From NCBI RefSeq assembly GCF_010671565.1, contig NZ_JAABOQ010000006.1, forward strand, positions 1-64,000: a stretch of DNA of 64,000 nt. Direction: 5' to 3'. The position numbers were made by a program, and so were the translations under genes. This DNA is from Spongiivirga citrea. Lineage in GTDB: Bacteria; Bacteroidota; Bacteroidia; Flavobacteriales; Flavobacteriaceae. Of the stretch, positions 26,886 to 36,404 are shown in pieces. The notes beneath the pieces are model-generated. The model was given only the letters and a program-made list of their open reading frames with translations, did no database searches and was not told the origin of the DNA. Each line of letters starts with the position of its first letter. The first letter of the stretch is position 1.

Positions 26886-27407
26886 ATGGAAAATCAAGAA
26901 CCTAAAACCAGTTCATTAGCAATTAAATACGGCATAATATCTGGGCTTATTGGAGTAGCATTTGGACTAATGCTTTACTTTATTGACATGCACTATCAAG
27001 GAGGCTGGGGAGTGTTTGGCATACAAATGCTAATTACCATAACAATCATAGTCTTAGCGCTTAGAGAATTTAAACAAAAAAATGAAGGTTTTATGACCTT
27101 AGGACAAGCGCTAAAAATAGCTGTTGGCCTATGTCTAATAGGCGGATTAGTGGGAATTGCCTATCAGCTTTTATTAACAAATGTGATTGATCCAGAATTT
27201 TTCACAAAACAAGAAGCTTATACCACGCAAACACTTCAAGGTTATGGAATGAGTCAAGAGCAAATTGAACAGCAAATAGAGTTTGGAAGAAACTTTAGAT
27301 CACCCTTACTAACTATTCCTGTGTTCTTGGTAATTAGCGCTCTAGCGGGTTTAATACTCGGTCTAATTACTGGTCTAATAATGAAAAAAGAACGACCAGC
27401 ATACTAA
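26886..27407 (+). CDS. DUF4199 membrane protein
   Basis: The 173-residue protein has four transmembrane helices (about 13-32, 42-59, 76-98, 138-165). The conserved pattern ALKYG/AIKYGIISG at the start and FMTLGQALKIAVGLCLIGGL in the middle is that of DUF4199, a family largely restricted to Bacteroidota. It commonly precedes a GT2 glycosyltransferase as here (45-bp gap), suggesting a shared envelope role. The biochemical function is unknown. Confidence 0.85.
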   Translation: MENQEPKTSSLAIKYGIISGLIGVAFGLMLYFIDMHYQGGWGVFGIQMLITITIIVLALREFKQKNEGFMTLGQALKIAVGLCLIGGLVGIAYQLLLTNVIDPEFFTKQEAYTTQTLQGYGMSQEQIEQQIEFGRNFRSPLLTIPVFLVISALAGLILGLITGLIMKKERPAY

Positions 27408-27412
27408 ACGGC

Positions 27413-27420
27413 TAAATTTG
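27413..27420 (+). promoter_or_regulatory. -7 promoter box before the GT2 gene
   Basis: TAAATTTG, an exact TAnnTTTG box 32 bp upstream of the glycosyltransferase ATG; no clear -33 element. Confidence 0.5.
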
Positions 27421-27452
27421 TATTTTTGGCTTATAGATATTGAACAAAGCCA

Positions 27453-28409
27453 ATGAACCTATCAGTAGTAATACCACTACTTAACGAAGAAGAATCTTTA
27501 CAAGAATTATACGATTGGATTGTATCAGTGATGCAATCCAATCGTTTTTCATACGAGATCATCTTTATTGATGATGGCAGCACTGATAAATCTTGGGACC
27601 TCATTTCTAAACTTGCAGACGCCTATCCTGAGGTAAAAGGCATTCGATTTTTACGAAACTTTGGGAAATCGCAAGCACTTCATGCCGGCTTCGAAATGGC
27701 TTCTGGTGATGTCGTTATCACTATGGATGCCGATTTGCAAGACAGTCCAGAAGAAATTCCTGAATTGGCTGCAATGATCAATAATGAAAACTATGATCTT
27801 GTTTCTGGCTGGAAGAAAAAGCGTTATGATTCCGTTATCGGAAAAAATATTCCGTCCAAGCTATTTAATTGGGCAGCAAGAAGAACTTCAGGACTCAAAC
27901 TTCACGATTTTAATTGTGGATTGAAAGCCTACAAAAAAGTTGTTATCAAAAACATTCATGTTTCTGGTGAAATGCATCGTTATATTCCGGTGCTGGCTAA
28001 AAATGCAGGTTTTCAAAAAATTGGAGAGAAAGTTGTCATTCATCAAAAAAGAAAATACGGAACGACAAAGTTTGGTATGAATCGCTTTGTAAATGGCTTT
28101 TTAGATTTGATCACAATCTGGTTTCTATCAAAATTTGGAAAAAGACCTATGCACTTTTTCGGTTTATGGGGTGCTTTTATGTTCTTTATTGGTTTTGTAT
28201 CAGCCGGGTATATTGGCGGACTAAAATTATATCGTTTATACAATGACCAACCCGCTATATTGGTAACACAAAATCCGTGGTTTTATATCGCATTAACCAC
28301 TATGGTCTTGGGTACCTTGCTATTTGTTGCAGGCTTTCTAGGCGAAATGATCCTACGCACCCGACCCGACAACAAGCAATATCGCATAGCGGAAAAACGA
28401 AACTTTTAA
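27453..28409 (+). CDS. Membrane-bound family 2 glycosyltransferase (DPM1/GtrB-like)
   Basis: The 318-residue protein has a GT-A domain (about 1-220) with SVVIPLLNEEESLQELYDW, the IIFIDDGSTDKSW nucleotide loop and TMDADLQDSPEEI, the metal-binding D-x-D. Two C-terminal transmembrane helices follow (about 232-258 and 272-300). Members transfer a sugar from a nucleotide donor to undecaprenyl- or polyprenyl-phosphate at the inner membrane, feeding flippases and later glycosylation steps. Donor and acceptor cannot be read from the sequence. It lies in a cluster with DUF4199, phosphosugar mutase and an MsbA-like exporter. Confidence 0.9.
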   Translation: MNLSVVIPLLNEEESLQELYDWIVSVMQSNRFSYEIIFIDDGSTDKSWDLISKLADAYPEVKGIRFLRNFGKSQALHAGFEMASGDVVITMDADLQDSPEEIPELAAMINNENYDLVSGWKKKRYDSVIGKNIPSKLFNWAARRTSGLKLHDFNCGLKAYKKVVIKNIHVSGEMHRYIPVLAKNAGFQKIGEKVVIHQKRKYGTTKFGMNRFVNGFLDLITIWFLSKFGKRPMHFFGLWGAFMFFIGFVSAGYIGGLKLYRLYNDQPAILVTQNPWFYIALTTMVLGTLLFVAGFLGEMILRTRPDNKQYRIAEKRNF

Positions 28410-28442
28410 CCAACTTTTTCATACATACCTTAGCGAATTAGC

Positions 28443-28450
28443 TAATTTTG
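28443..28450 (+). promoter_or_regulatory. -7 promoter box before the phosphosugar mutase gene
   Basis: TAATTTTG, an exact TAnnTTTG box 22 bp upstream of the ATG at 28473; no clear -33 element. Confidence 0.5.
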
Positions 28451-28472
28451 TATTCTTAATCAATCATAGTAC

Positions 28473-30194
28473 ATGGCACAACTTACTGACGCTGTAGCTC
28501 AAAAAGCCAAATCTTGGCTTACTGATGTCTTTGATGTAGACACCAAAAATGAGATCGAACATCTACTAAAAAATGACCCAGCTGATCTCGAAGACCGATT
28601 TTATAAAGACCTGGAATTTGGTACCGGCGGTATGCGAGGTGTTATGGGAGTCGGAACCAATCGCATCAATAAATATACCTTAGGGAAAAACACCCAAGGC
28701 CTTTCTAATTATTTAAAACAGCAATTTCCAAATCAGGAAGTGCGTGTTGTAATTGCATACGACTGCCGTCATAATAGCAAAAGACTTGCTAAAGTGGTCG
28801 CAGATGTTTTCTCTGCAAATGGGATTAAGGTGTTCTTATTCTCAGATCTTCGTCCCACTCCAGAATTATCATTTGCGGTGCGCCATTTAAATTGTCAATG
28901 CGGAATTGTCCTTACAGCTTCGCATAATCCACCAGAGTATAATGGTTATAAAGTGTACTGGGAAGATGGAGGTCAGATCGTGCCACCGCAAGACGGAGCT
29001 ATTATTAGTGAAATAAACAACCTTGATTTTTCTGATATTAAGTTCGATGAAAATACATCATTAATTGAATATATTGACGAAGAAGTTGACGATGTCTTTA
29101 TAAACCAAAGCGTTGCTAATGGAAGTTTTAATGCAAAAGGGAAAGACAATTTCAAGATTGTTTTCACTTCCTTGCATGGTACTTCAATCACTGCTATTCC
29201 AAAGACCTTAGAAAAAGCGGGTTTCAATAATGTTATTATTGTTAAAGAACAAGCGGAGCCAAATGGCGATTTCCCAACTGTAAAATCTCCGAATCCTGAA
29301 GAACCCGAAGCACTTTCTATGGCTACCAAACTAGCCGAAGAAACAGGAGCTGATATGGTGGTAGGAACGGATCCTGATTGTGACCGATTAGGTATTGCTG
29401 TACGAGACAATGACGGAAAAATGATACTATTAAATGGGAATCAAACCATGATAGTAATGACACGTTTTCTTTTAGACCAATGGAAAGCGGCTGGAAAAAT
29501 TAAAGGAAAAGAATTTATAGGGAGTACGATCGTATCTACCCCAATGTTAGCCAAAATGGCTAATGATTATGGTGTTGAGTATAAAGAAGGTCTTACTGGA
29601 TTTAAGTGGATTGCCAAAATGATCATGGACTTCCCTGAGCTTGATTTCATCGGTGGCGGCGAAGAAAGTTTTGGATATATGGTAGGTGATTTTGTACGTG
29701 ATAAAGATGCGGTGACCGCTACCCTACTCGCTTGTGAAATTGCATGTGATGCAAAGGCAAATGGCAGCTCTTTTTATAATGAGCTTTTAAAGAGTTATGT
29801 TGACTACGGTTTGTATCAAGAAGATTTAATCTCTTTGGTGAAAAAAGGAAAAGAAGGTGCAGAAGAAATCAAACAGATGTTGATTGATATGCGCCAAAAT
29901 CCTATTGAGTCGATTGACGGATCGAAGGTGATTAAAGTTGAAGATTATCAAGCTTCAACTTCAAAAAATATGAAGACAGGCGCTTTAGATACAATGGATA
30001 TTCCTATATCGAATGTGTTAATTTACTATACCGAAGACGGAACAAAAATTGCTGCAAGACCAAGTGGTACTGAACCAAAAATCAAATTTTATTTTAGTGT
30101 ACGATCGGACTTAAGTAGTGTTTCCGATTTTGAAAAAGCGTCTACCTTGTTAAATGATAAAATTGCACGAATTAAAAAGGAAATGAATCTTTAA
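28473..30194 (+). CDS. Alpha-D-phosphohexomutase (phosphoglucomutase/phosphomannomutase)
   Basis: The 573-residue enzyme interconverts hexose 1- and 6-phosphates. Motifs in order: substrate entry [17 protein letters not shown], phosphoserine loop [15 protein letters not shown], magnesium loop DPDCDRLG, sugar-specificity loop [10 protein letters not shown], and phosphate-binding [12 protein letters not shown]. The length fits the long PGM2-like type of Bacteroidota rather than the 450-residue ManB/GlmM type. It overlaps the ABC exporter start by 1 bp (TAATG), so the two are translationally coupled. It supplies sugar-1-phosphates for glycogen or envelope glycans. Confidence 0.93.
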   Translation: MAQLTDAVAQKAKSWLTDVFDVDTKNEIEHLLKNDPADLEDRFYKDLEFGTGGMRGVMGVGTNRINKYTLGKNTQGLSNYLKQQFPNQEVRVVIAYDCRHNSKRLAKVVADVFSANGIKVFLFSDLRPTPELSFAVRHLNCQCGIVLTASHNPPEYNGYKVYWEDGGQIVPPQDGAIISEINNLDFSDIKFDENTSLIEYIDEEVDDVFINQSVANGSFNAKGKDNFKIVFTSLHGTSITAIPKTLEKAGFNNVIIVKEQAEPNGDFPTVKSPNPEEPEALSMATKLAEETGADMVVGTDPDCDRLGIAVRDNDGKMILLNGNQTMIVMTRFLLDQWKAAGKIKGKEFIGSTIVSTPMLAKMANDYGVEYKEGLTGFKWIAKMIMDFPELDFIGGGEESFGYMVGDFVRDKDAVTATLLACEIACDAKANGSSFYNELLKSYVDYGLYQEDLISLVKKGKEGAEEIKQMLIDMRQNPIESIDGSKVIKVEDYQASTSKNMKTGALDTMDIPISNVLIYYTEDGTKIAARPSGTEPKIKFYFSVRSDLSSVSDFEKASTLLNDKIARIKKEMNL

Positions 30195-32017
30195 TGGATT
30201 ATTTCAAAAAAATACTGCGATTTGTAAAGCCTTACAAAAGGTTCGCTTATTTAAATATCTTCTTTAATATATTATACGCCCTCTTTAGTGCGTTATCATT
30301 TGTCGCATTGATTCCGATGTTACAAGTTCTATTTGATAAAGAAAAACAAGTTCATACAAAGCCTATTTACGAAAATTATGAAAGTCTCAAAGAATTCATT
30401 GGAGACTCGTTTAATTATCAGGTAACGATTTTTGCAGAAGACAATAAAATGCAAGCACTAGTAATTAGTATCGGATTGATACTAGCTTTGTTCTTGCTTA
30501 AAAACTTGTTTAATTACTTAGCCATGTTTTTTATCACCTTCCTAAGAAATGGTGTTTTAAAAGATATTAGAAACAGTATGTACGATAAAATAGTTGAACT
30601 ACCTATCGGTTATTTTTCGGAAAAAAAGAAAGGTGATGTAATTGCTAGAATTACCTCAGATGTTTTAGAAATTCAGCATTCCTTTTTATCGATACTTGAA
30701 TTAATTATTAGAGAACCACTTACCATACTATTTACCATCATAACGATGTTATTTATAAGTGCCAAGCTTACATTATTTGTATTCATTTTTATCCCAATTA
30801 CGGGAATAATAATCTCCTCCATAGGGAAATCATTAAAAAAGCAGTCTGATAAAGTTCAAAAAGAACAAGGAGAATTTTTATCCATAACTGAGGAAACACT
30901 AGGTGGACTAAAAGTGATAAAAGCATTCAACGCTGAGAATACGTTTCTTAAAAAATTTCAGGGATCCACCAGTCGGTTTTTTAAATTTTCAAATTCATTA
31001 TTGAATCGTCAAAATTTAGCATCACCTACAAGTGAATTTTTAGGTATTCTTGTAATTGGAATCTTATTGTGGTTTGGTGGTAAAATGGTTTTGGTAGACG
31101 AATCACTAGACGCCACCGAATTCCTCGCTTACATGGGGTTGGCCTATAATATCCTAACGCCTGCAAAAGCGATTAGTAAGGCTAGCTATGGTGTTAAAAA
31201 GGGTAATGCCGCTGCTGAACGTGTTTTGGAAATCTTAGAAACAGAAAATACAATTGCCGATAAAACAGATGCCCTAGCGAAAACAAACTTTGAAAAAGAA
31301 GTCATTCTAAAAGATATTTCCTTTAAATATGAAGACGATTTGGTACTTGAGGATTTCAACCTAAAAGTTCCAAAAGGTCATACAGTAGCGTTAGTTGGTC
31401 AGTCTGGTAGCGGAAAAAGTACCATTGCTAATCTGGTAACCCGCTTTTATGATGTAAACAAAGGGTCAATTACCATTGATGGTGTTGACATTAAAGATTT
31501 AAAGAAGGATTCATTACGGGGTTTGTTAGCTATTGTAACACAAGACTCCATTCTTTTTAATGATACTGTAAAAAGTAACATCGCATTAGGCACGCCTAAT
31601 GCAACTGATGAAGAAATCATTGAAGCTGCAAAAATTGCCAATGCACACGAATTTATAAAGGACCTACCCGATGGCTACAACACCAATATCGGTGATAGCG
31701 GTAATAAATTATCCGGTGGGCAGAAACAGCGCTTGAGTATTGCTAGGGCAGTACTTAAAAATCCGCCAATTATGATTCTCGATGAGGCAACTTCTGCCTT
31801 AGATACAGAATCAGAACGTTTGGTGCAAGATGCATTAGAGAATATGATGAAAAATAGAACGTCTATCGTGATCGCCCATCGCCTTTCTACTATTCAAAAT
31901 GCCGATACAATTGTAGTAATGCAAAAAGGTAAGATCATCGAGCAGGGTAAACATGATGAGCTTTTAAAAGCGAATGCAACTTATAAGAAGTTAGTGGATA
32001 TGCAGTCCTTAGCATAA
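30194..32017 (+). CDS. MsbA-like ABC exporter (fused membrane and ATPase domains)
   Basis: The 607-residue half-transporter has six transmembrane helices (about 15-330) and a C-terminal nucleotide-binding domain with Walker A GQSGSGKST, signature LSGGQKQRLSIARA, Walker B PIMILDEATSALD and H-loop IAHRLSTI. It works as a homodimer, most likely flipping lipid A-core or another lipid-linked envelope component, as suggested by the upstream glycosyltransferase and sugar mutase. A multidrug role is possible. The ATG overlaps the previous stop codon. A strong terminator follows. Confidence 0.9.
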   Translation: MDYFKKILRFVKPYKRFAYLNIFFNILYALFSALSFVALIPMLQVLFDKEKQVHTKPIYENYESLKEFIGDSFNYQVTIFAEDNKMQALVISIGLILALFLLKNLFNYLAMFFITFLRNGVLKDIRNSMYDKIVELPIGYFSEKKKGDVIARITSDVLEIQHSFLSILELIIREPLTILFTIITMLFISAKLTLFVFIFIPITGIIISSIGKSLKKQSDKVQKEQGEFLSITEETLGGLKVIKAFNAENTFLKKFQGSTSRFFKFSNSLLNRQNLASPTSEFLGILVIGILLWFGGKMVLVDESLDATEFLAYMGLAYNILTPAKAISKASYGVKKGNAAAERVLEILETENTIADKTDALAKTNFEKEVILKDISFKYEDDLVLEDFNLKVPKGHTVALVGQSGSGKSTIANLVTRFYDVNKGSITIDGVDIKDLKKDSLRGLLAIVTQDSILFNDTVKSNIALGTPNATDEEIIEAAKIANAHEFIKDLPDGYNTNIGDSGNKLSGGQKQRLSIARAVLKNPPIMILDEATSALDTESERLVQDALENMMKNRTSIVIAHRLSTIQNADTIVVMQKGKIIEQGKHDELLKANATYKKLVDMQSLA

Positions 32018-32041
32018 GGCCCATCGAATAATAACTAACAA

Positions 32042-32075
32042 AAAAAGGATAGACAAGTAGGTGTCTATCCTTTTT
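32042..32075 (+). terminator. Rho-independent terminator after the ABC exporter
   Basis: AAAAAGGATAGACA (32042-32055) pairs perfectly with TGTCTATCCTTTTT (32062-32075) around AGTAGG. Confidence 0.9.
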
Positions 32076-32356
32076 GATTGCAAGCAAGTTTTTGATTAGA
32101 GGCAAATATTATCAAGATTTTGGGGGCTACTTAATAAGACTTGAAAACTTACTACTTAATAAACTGACATATTCAAATAACTATAATGGTATTATTAATA
32201 ACCATTGCTAATGTATAATTAATTCTTAAATGACCGTTTAAAAGTATTAATAAATCGATGAAATGCATTATTTTTTAACATTTATAGACTTTTTTGGCCA
32301 TTTTTAAACCTTTTTACATCAATAAAGTCTAACTTAAGACATCTAATAAATTAGGC
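32076..32356 (+). other. AT-rich leader region upstream of the ECF sigma gene
   Basis: No reading frame or RNA gene is recognisable in this stretch. It contains one weak inverted repeat (AATGGT 32185-32190 / ACCATT 32201-32206) and no exact TAnnTTTG box. ECF genes are often transcribed by their own sigma factor, so a non-standard promoter may lie here. Confidence 0.4.
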
Positions 32357-32905
32357 TTGGTAGAAACTCAAGAACAGGATTTCATCACTTTGCTACAACA
32401 AACCGATACGCAGCAACAAGCATTCAAGCAACTTGTGCAAGAGTATCAGGAAAGATTGTACTGGCACATACGTCGTATGGTGCTAATTCATGATGATGCA
32501 GATGATGTTCTTCAGAACACGTTTATTAAAGTTTTTAAATCGATTGGTAAGTTTAAAGGAGAAAGTAAGTTATACACATGGATGTATCGCATAGCAACAA
32601 ACGAGGCAATTAGTTTCCTCAATAGCAAAGCGCAAAAAAAAGGTGTATCGACTTCAGAAATTAAAGAGCAAATGATTTCTAACTTGAAAGCCGATGTATA
32701 TTTTGATGGTGAGGAAATTGAAATAAAATTGCAAAAAGCAATAGCAGCCTTACCTGATAAGCAACAATTAGTATTTAATATGAAGTATTTTCAAGAGCTG
32801 AAATATGATGAAATGTCAGAAATTTTGGAAACGTCAGTAGGAGCATTAAAAGCATCCTACCATATTGCAACAAAAAAGATTGAGCAATTTTTAACGAATG
32901 AGTAA
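32357..32905 (+). CDS. ECF-type RNA polymerase sigma factor
   Basis: The 182-residue protein has sigma region 2 (about 20-90: QEYQERLYWHIRRMVL, DDADDVLQNTFIKVFKSI, YTWMYRIATNEAI) and region 4 (about 120-180: LPDKQQLVFNMKYFQELKYD, EMSEILETSVGALKASYHIA). It redirects RNA polymerase to a regulon of unknown content. The start is a TTG at 32357, because a stop lies four codons upstream and no ATG exists before region 2. It is followed after 15 bp by a single-TM protein and then a periplasmic sensor-like protein, probably one operon. Confidence 0.92.
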   Translation: MVETQEQDFITLLQQTDTQQQAFKQLVQEYQERLYWHIRRMVLIHDDADDVLQNTFIKVFKSIGKFKGESKLYTWMYRIATNEAISFLNSKAQKKGVSTSEIKEQMISNLKADVYFDGEEIEIKLQKAIAALPDKQQLVFNMKYFQELKYDEMSEILETSVGALKASYHIATKKIEQFLTNE

Positions 32906-32920
32906 TGGGAAGGAATTGTT

Positions 32921-33457
32921 ATGAAAGACAATAGAAATAAGAAAAAAAACACTTTTGGAGTACCTGAAAATTATTTTGACAATTTTCAAGACCGCCTATT
33001 TGAAAAAATTAATGGGCTAGAAGCAACACCAATTCTAGATTCCATAAAAGAAAATGGTGATGGATTTAAGATTCCTGGAGGATACTTTGAAGCAGTATCA
33101 GGTAATATTCTAAAGAAAAATGAATTTGAACCAAAGGTTGTTAATCTATTTAGTTCTAGGTCTTTCCGCTATATAGGTAGTATTGCAGCAAGTGTACTTA
33201 TTTGCTTAATAGGATATTCAGTTTTTACATATGAAAGTGGAGAACTCGAATTTGAAGATATACAAGCATATTTAGGTAATAATCTGACAGATTATAATAG
33301 TTATGAACTGGCCGAATTATTACAGCTAGAAGCAGATGAATTAAACGATTTAAATAATCTAAATTTCCAAGATGAAACTGTGATAGACTATTTGGACGAT
33401 CAAACAGATAGCTATGAATCGTTGTTTGATGAAACAACATTAAATGGCGAAGATTAA
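32921..33457 (+). CDS. Single-pass membrane protein downstream of sigma factor, candidate anti-sigma factor
   Basis: The 178-residue protein has a soluble N-terminus (about 1-85) with two copies of a P-x-x-YF/GYF motif (VPENYFDNF, IPGGYFEAV). One transmembrane helix follows (about 88-105, IGSIAASVLICLIGYSVF), then a very acidic C-terminus rich in D, E, L and N. The topology and gene position between an ECF sigma factor and a periplasmic protein fit an anti-sigma factor, but I see no zinc-binding anti-sigma motif (HxxxCxxC). The assignment is inference from context. Confidence 0.6.
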   Translation: MKDNRNKKKNTFGVPENYFDNFQDRLFEKINGLEATPILDSIKENGDGFKIPGGYFEAVSGNILKKNEFEPKVVNLFSSRSFRYIGSIAASVLICLIGYSVFTYESGELEFEDIQAYLGNNLTDYNSYELAELLQLEADELNDLNNLNFQDETVIDYLDDQTDSYESLFDETTLNGED

Positions 33458-33480
33458 ATTTCGCGTAAATGAATATAATT

Positions 33481-33927
33481 ATGAACTCAATTACTAAAAC
33501 AATAATACTACTGCTATTTTTTATGGGCAGTACAGTTCAGGCACAACCAAGGCACGAGCGCATTAAAGCACAAAAAGTGGCTTATATAACTAATCAACTT
33601 GAGCTTACTTCGGATGAGGCTGCCAAATTTTGGCCCATTTACAACAAGCATGAGGCAAATATGCATCAACTAAGAAGAAAAGATATGCGTAACCTACGTA
33701 AAGAATTTCAAGATCAAGGAGGTGATGCTATTAGCGACGCTGAAGCAAGTAAATTACTAGATAGGCTTATCACTATTGAAGACAAAATGCACATGGAAAA
33801 AACACAGCTAACTACTGATCTGAGAAAAGTTATTTCCGCGAAAAAAATAATTAAACTACGGCGAGCTGAAGAGGAATTTAACAAACAGCTAATTAAAAAG
33901 TTTCGGGAAGGCAGAAGAAGGAATTGA
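33481..33927 (+). CDS. Periplasmic Spy/CpxP-like helical protein (sensor of ECF system)
   Basis: Starting at the ATG at 33481 (an ATG four codons earlier is also in frame) gives a signal peptide ending VQAQ. A highly charged, all-helical domain follows. YITNQLELTSDEAAKFWPIY and DKMHMEKTQLTTDLRKVIS recall the Spy/CpxP and zinc-resistance-associated group, which bind misfolded proteins or metals in the periplasm. The C-terminus is very basic (KKFREGRRRN). As third gene after the sigma factor and the membrane protein it may sense envelope stress. Confidence 0.65.
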   Translation: MNSITKTIILLLFFMGSTVQAQPRHERIKAQKVAYITNQLELTSDEAAKFWPIYNKHEANMHQLRRKDMRNLRKEFQDQGGDAISDAEASKLLDRLITIEDKMHMEKTQLTTDLRKVISAKKIIKLRRAEEEFNKQLIKKFREGRRRN

Positions 33928-33965
33928 TATATGCTTTATCAGATAAAAAGCCTCCTTTGAAGTGA

Positions 33966-33984
33966 GATGTCATGGGGTGACATC
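33966..33984. other. Hairpin GATGTCA-TGGGG-TGACATC
   Basis: A perfect 7-bp stem with a TGGGG loop lies between two convergent genes. There is no T-run on the plus side, so it is a weak terminator candidate at best. Confidence 0.4.
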
Positions 33985-34038
33985 ATAGCTTTGAAGCCGC
34001 ATCTATCGCTCAACAGAAGGCAACTAAGTGGATTGTTC

Positions 34039-35109
34039 TCATTTAAAATGCAGTTTTGCTAATATATTATTTCCTCCGGCATAAGCGACAGAGTCATTAA
34101 GAAAACGTAGCGTATAAAAGCCAGTTTCACTAAGCTGTTCCCAGTCTTTTCCTGTGTTATTTGAAACCCAAATACCGGTTTTGCCTACACTTACCAATTG
34201 TTGACCATTTCTTCCAGGAACAAACTGGACACAGCTTTGATATCCAGGACCGGATGCTTCACTAATTAATTGCCAAGTTCTACCACCGTCTGCAGTTATG
34301 GCTTTATTCTTAGAATTGTCATCAACTTTAGTATAATCTCCTCCAATTATAAATCCGGTCTTATCTTCATAGAAATCAATTGAATATCCTCCTGTAGTTT
34401 CTTTTCCTTGCACCAGTGGAGTTTCAAAAACCTCCCAAGTCTCACCCTTATCTGCCGAATAAAATACCCGACTTTTTATTCCTCCTGTCAATATCCAAGT
34501 ATGGTCGCCAATAATTGCAATATTGGTATCACTTGCAGCAAAAGCAGCTTCGCCTTTGGCTACTTCAGGTAGTTTATCACATGATATCTTAGTCCAGCTT
34601 TTACCACCATCTCTGGTAATGATAACTGATAAACATTCTTCCGTAGGGTCACCCATTGCAATTCCTTCTTGATCATTCCAAAAAGTCATAGCATCGTAAA
34701 ACACTTTTTCGTTTTCCTCTTTATAAACCAATTCCATTTCGCCAGTATCACCTGTTTTATACAACAAGGCAGGGTTTTGAATACTCAACATAAAAAAATC
34801 GTTTCTCGTACTAGCTACCGATCTAAAATTAGGCAACAGTGTATCCTGTTTTTTTATGTTCGTTTTTACCATATTCTTCTGTGCATCATACAATCCATAC
34901 TGTCCTTTATTACCGGCAAAACCCAAGTTAGAGCCCATTAATGTTATTGCTCTAATACTAATACTATCTGTAGTCAATGTTTCAATTTTAACCGAATCAA
35001 TCGGCAGTAGTTTATCCTCTTTTTGAGTACAAGAAATAATAAAACTAATGGCTAAAATTGCCATAAAAAGCCAAAACTCTAACCGAAAAAATCTCAAATT
35101 GTTTTTCAT
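34039..35109 (-). CDS. BNR/Asp-box (YCF48-like) beta-propeller lipoprotein
   Basis: Using the ATG at 35109 gives a lipoprotein signal (lipobox FIISC) and a 356-residue protein. At least four Asp-box repeats with spaced aromatic residues are visible: TRDGGKSWTKIS, SADKGETWEVFE, TADGGRTWQLIS, SNNTGKDWEQLS. This indicates a six- or seven-blade propeller like sialidase or the photosystem assembly factor YCF48. It is sometimes labelled oxidoreductase in this group without evidence. It faces the periplasm or cell surface; ligand unknown. Confidence 0.8.
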   Translation of the reverse strand: MKNNLRFFRLEFWLFMAILAISFIISCTQKEDKLLPIDSVKIETLTTDSISIRAITLMGSNLGFAGNKGQYGLYDAQKNMVKTNIKKQDTLLPNFRSVASTRNDFFMLSIQNPALLYKTGDTGEMELVYKEENEKVFYDAMTFWNDQEGIAMGDPTEECLSVIITRDGGKSWTKISCDKLPEVAKGEAAFAASDTNIAIIGDHTWILTGGIKSRVFYSADKGETWEVFETPLVQGKETTGGYSIDFYEDKTGFIIGGDYTKVDDNSKNKAITADGGRTWQLISEASGPGYQSCVQFVPGRNGQQLVSVGKTGIWVSNNTGKDWEQLSETGFYTLRFLNDSVAYAGGNNILAKLHFK

Positions 35110-35127
35110 TATAACAATGCTAATAAA

Positions 35128-35161
35128 TTGAATTATAGCCAAGGTAAAACAATTACCTTTG
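35128..35161 (+). promoter_or_regulatory. Promoter of the RsmB-family gene
   Basis: TTG (35128-35130), a 23-bp spacer, and -7 box TACCTTTG (35154-35161), 21 bp upstream of the ATG. Confidence 0.6.
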
Positions 35162-35182
35162 CAGTCAAATTAAAATAAGAGT

Positions 35183-36397
35183 ATGAGGCTGCATAGAAAT
35201 TTAGTTTTTGCGGTAATTGACGGTTTAAGCGACATTTTTAACAATGATAAATATGCCGACAAGGTGGTTCAAAGCTTGTTAAAAAGAGATAAACGATGGG
35301 GAGCTCGTGATCGTGGGTTCATTGCAGAAACTACTTATGAAATGGTTCGTTGGAGACGGCTTTATGCCGAAATAGCTGACGTTAAACAGCCTTTTAGCCG
35401 AGAGGATCTTTGGCGTATGTTTGCAGTCTGGGCTGTACTGAGAGGTGTTAAATTACCCGACTGGCCACAACTAGCTAAGACGCCTTCACGTCGTATAAAA
35501 GGTAAGTTTGAAGAACTCTCGAAAATCAGAAAATTTAAGGAGTCTATACCTGATTGGTTAGATGCGCTTGGTGAAAAAGAATTGGGTAGAGCAGTCTGGG
35601 ATAAAGAAATAGCTGCACTAAACGAACAAGCTGATTTAGTTGTAAGAACTAACACCCTAAAGGGCACAAAACAAGATCTTAAAAAGGCATTTAAGGAAAT
35701 AGAAATAGAAACCGATTCAATCTCTGGCAGCAAAGAAGCACTTCTTTTAAAAGAGCGAAGCAATATCTTTACAACTGAGTTGTTTAAAAATGGACTATTC
35801 GAAGTACAAGATGCCTCTTCTCAACTAGTGGCTACTTTTGCAGACCCTAAACCTGGAAACAAAGTTGTTGATGCTTGTGCAGGTGCGGGTGGAAAAACAC
35901 TTCACTTAGCAGCATTAATGGAAAATCAAGGGCAAATTATTGCACTCGATATCTATCAAAATAAATTAAAAGAATTAAAAAGAAGAGCTCGTCGAGCTGG
36001 TGCCCATAATATCACTCCAAAGTGGATTGAGAATAACAAGGTTATTAAAAAACTGCATGGTAAAGCGGATATTGTTTTGATTGATGCTCCTTGTAGTGGT
36101 TTAGGAGTCTTGAAAAGAAATCCTGATGCAAAATGGAAACTTACTCCCGAATTTTTAGACAACATCAAGGAAACTCAAGAAAAGATAATTAGTGATTATT
36201 CTAAAATGGTCAAGCCGGGAGGATCGCTCGTTTATGCCACTTGCTCCATCTTACCTTCTGAAAATCAGTTGCAAATAAATAAATTTTTAGACTCAGAAAT
36301 CGGGAAAGATTTTATCTTTGTAAGCGATCGAAAGATTTTAGCACATGAAACTGGCTTTGACGGTTTTTACATGGCAATGCTAAAAAAGAACAACTAG
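35183..36397 (+). CDS. RsmB/NOP-family rRNA (cytosine-C5) methyltransferase
   Basis: The 404-residue protein has an N-terminal NusB-like helical domain (about 1-140) and a SAM-dependent methyltransferase domain (about 215-400). SAM is bound by DACAGAGGKTLHLAAL. The two catalytic cysteines of m5C enzymes are in DAPCSGLGVLKRNPD and YATCSILPSENQ. It is expected to methylate a cytosine in 16S rRNA or another RNA using S-adenosylmethionine. It is related to RsmB, but orthology and exact position are uncertain. A tiny T9SS tail protein gene follows after 7 bp. Confidence 0.9.
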   Translation: MRLHRNLVFAVIDGLSDIFNNDKYADKVVQSLLKRDKRWGARDRGFIAETTYEMVRWRRLYAEIADVKQPFSREDLWRMFAVWAVLRGVKLPDWPQLAKTPSRRIKGKFEELSKIRKFKESIPDWLDALGEKELGRAVWDKEIAALNEQADLVVRTNTLKGTKQDLKKAFKEIEIETDSISGSKEALLLKERSNIFTTELFKNGLFEVQDASSQLVATFADPKPGNKVVDACAGAGGKTLHLAALMENQGQIIALDIYQNKLKELKRRARRAGAHNITPKWIENNKVIKKLHGKADIVLIDAPCSGLGVLKRNPDAKWKLTPEFLDNIKETQEKIISDYSKMVKPGGSLVYATCSILPSENQLQINKFLDSEIGKDFIFVSDRKILAHETGFDGFYMAMLKKNN

Positions 36398-36404
36398 ACC
36401 ATTA

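Noticed and set aside
28973-29410. 145-codon antisense frame in the phosphosugar mutase gene
   Set aside because: Serine-rich shadow of a gene with all catalytic motifs on the plus strand.
32185-32206. AATGGT...ACCATT inverted repeat before the ECF sigma gene
   Set aside because: Only 6-bp arms in very AT-rich sequence; likely to occur by chance.
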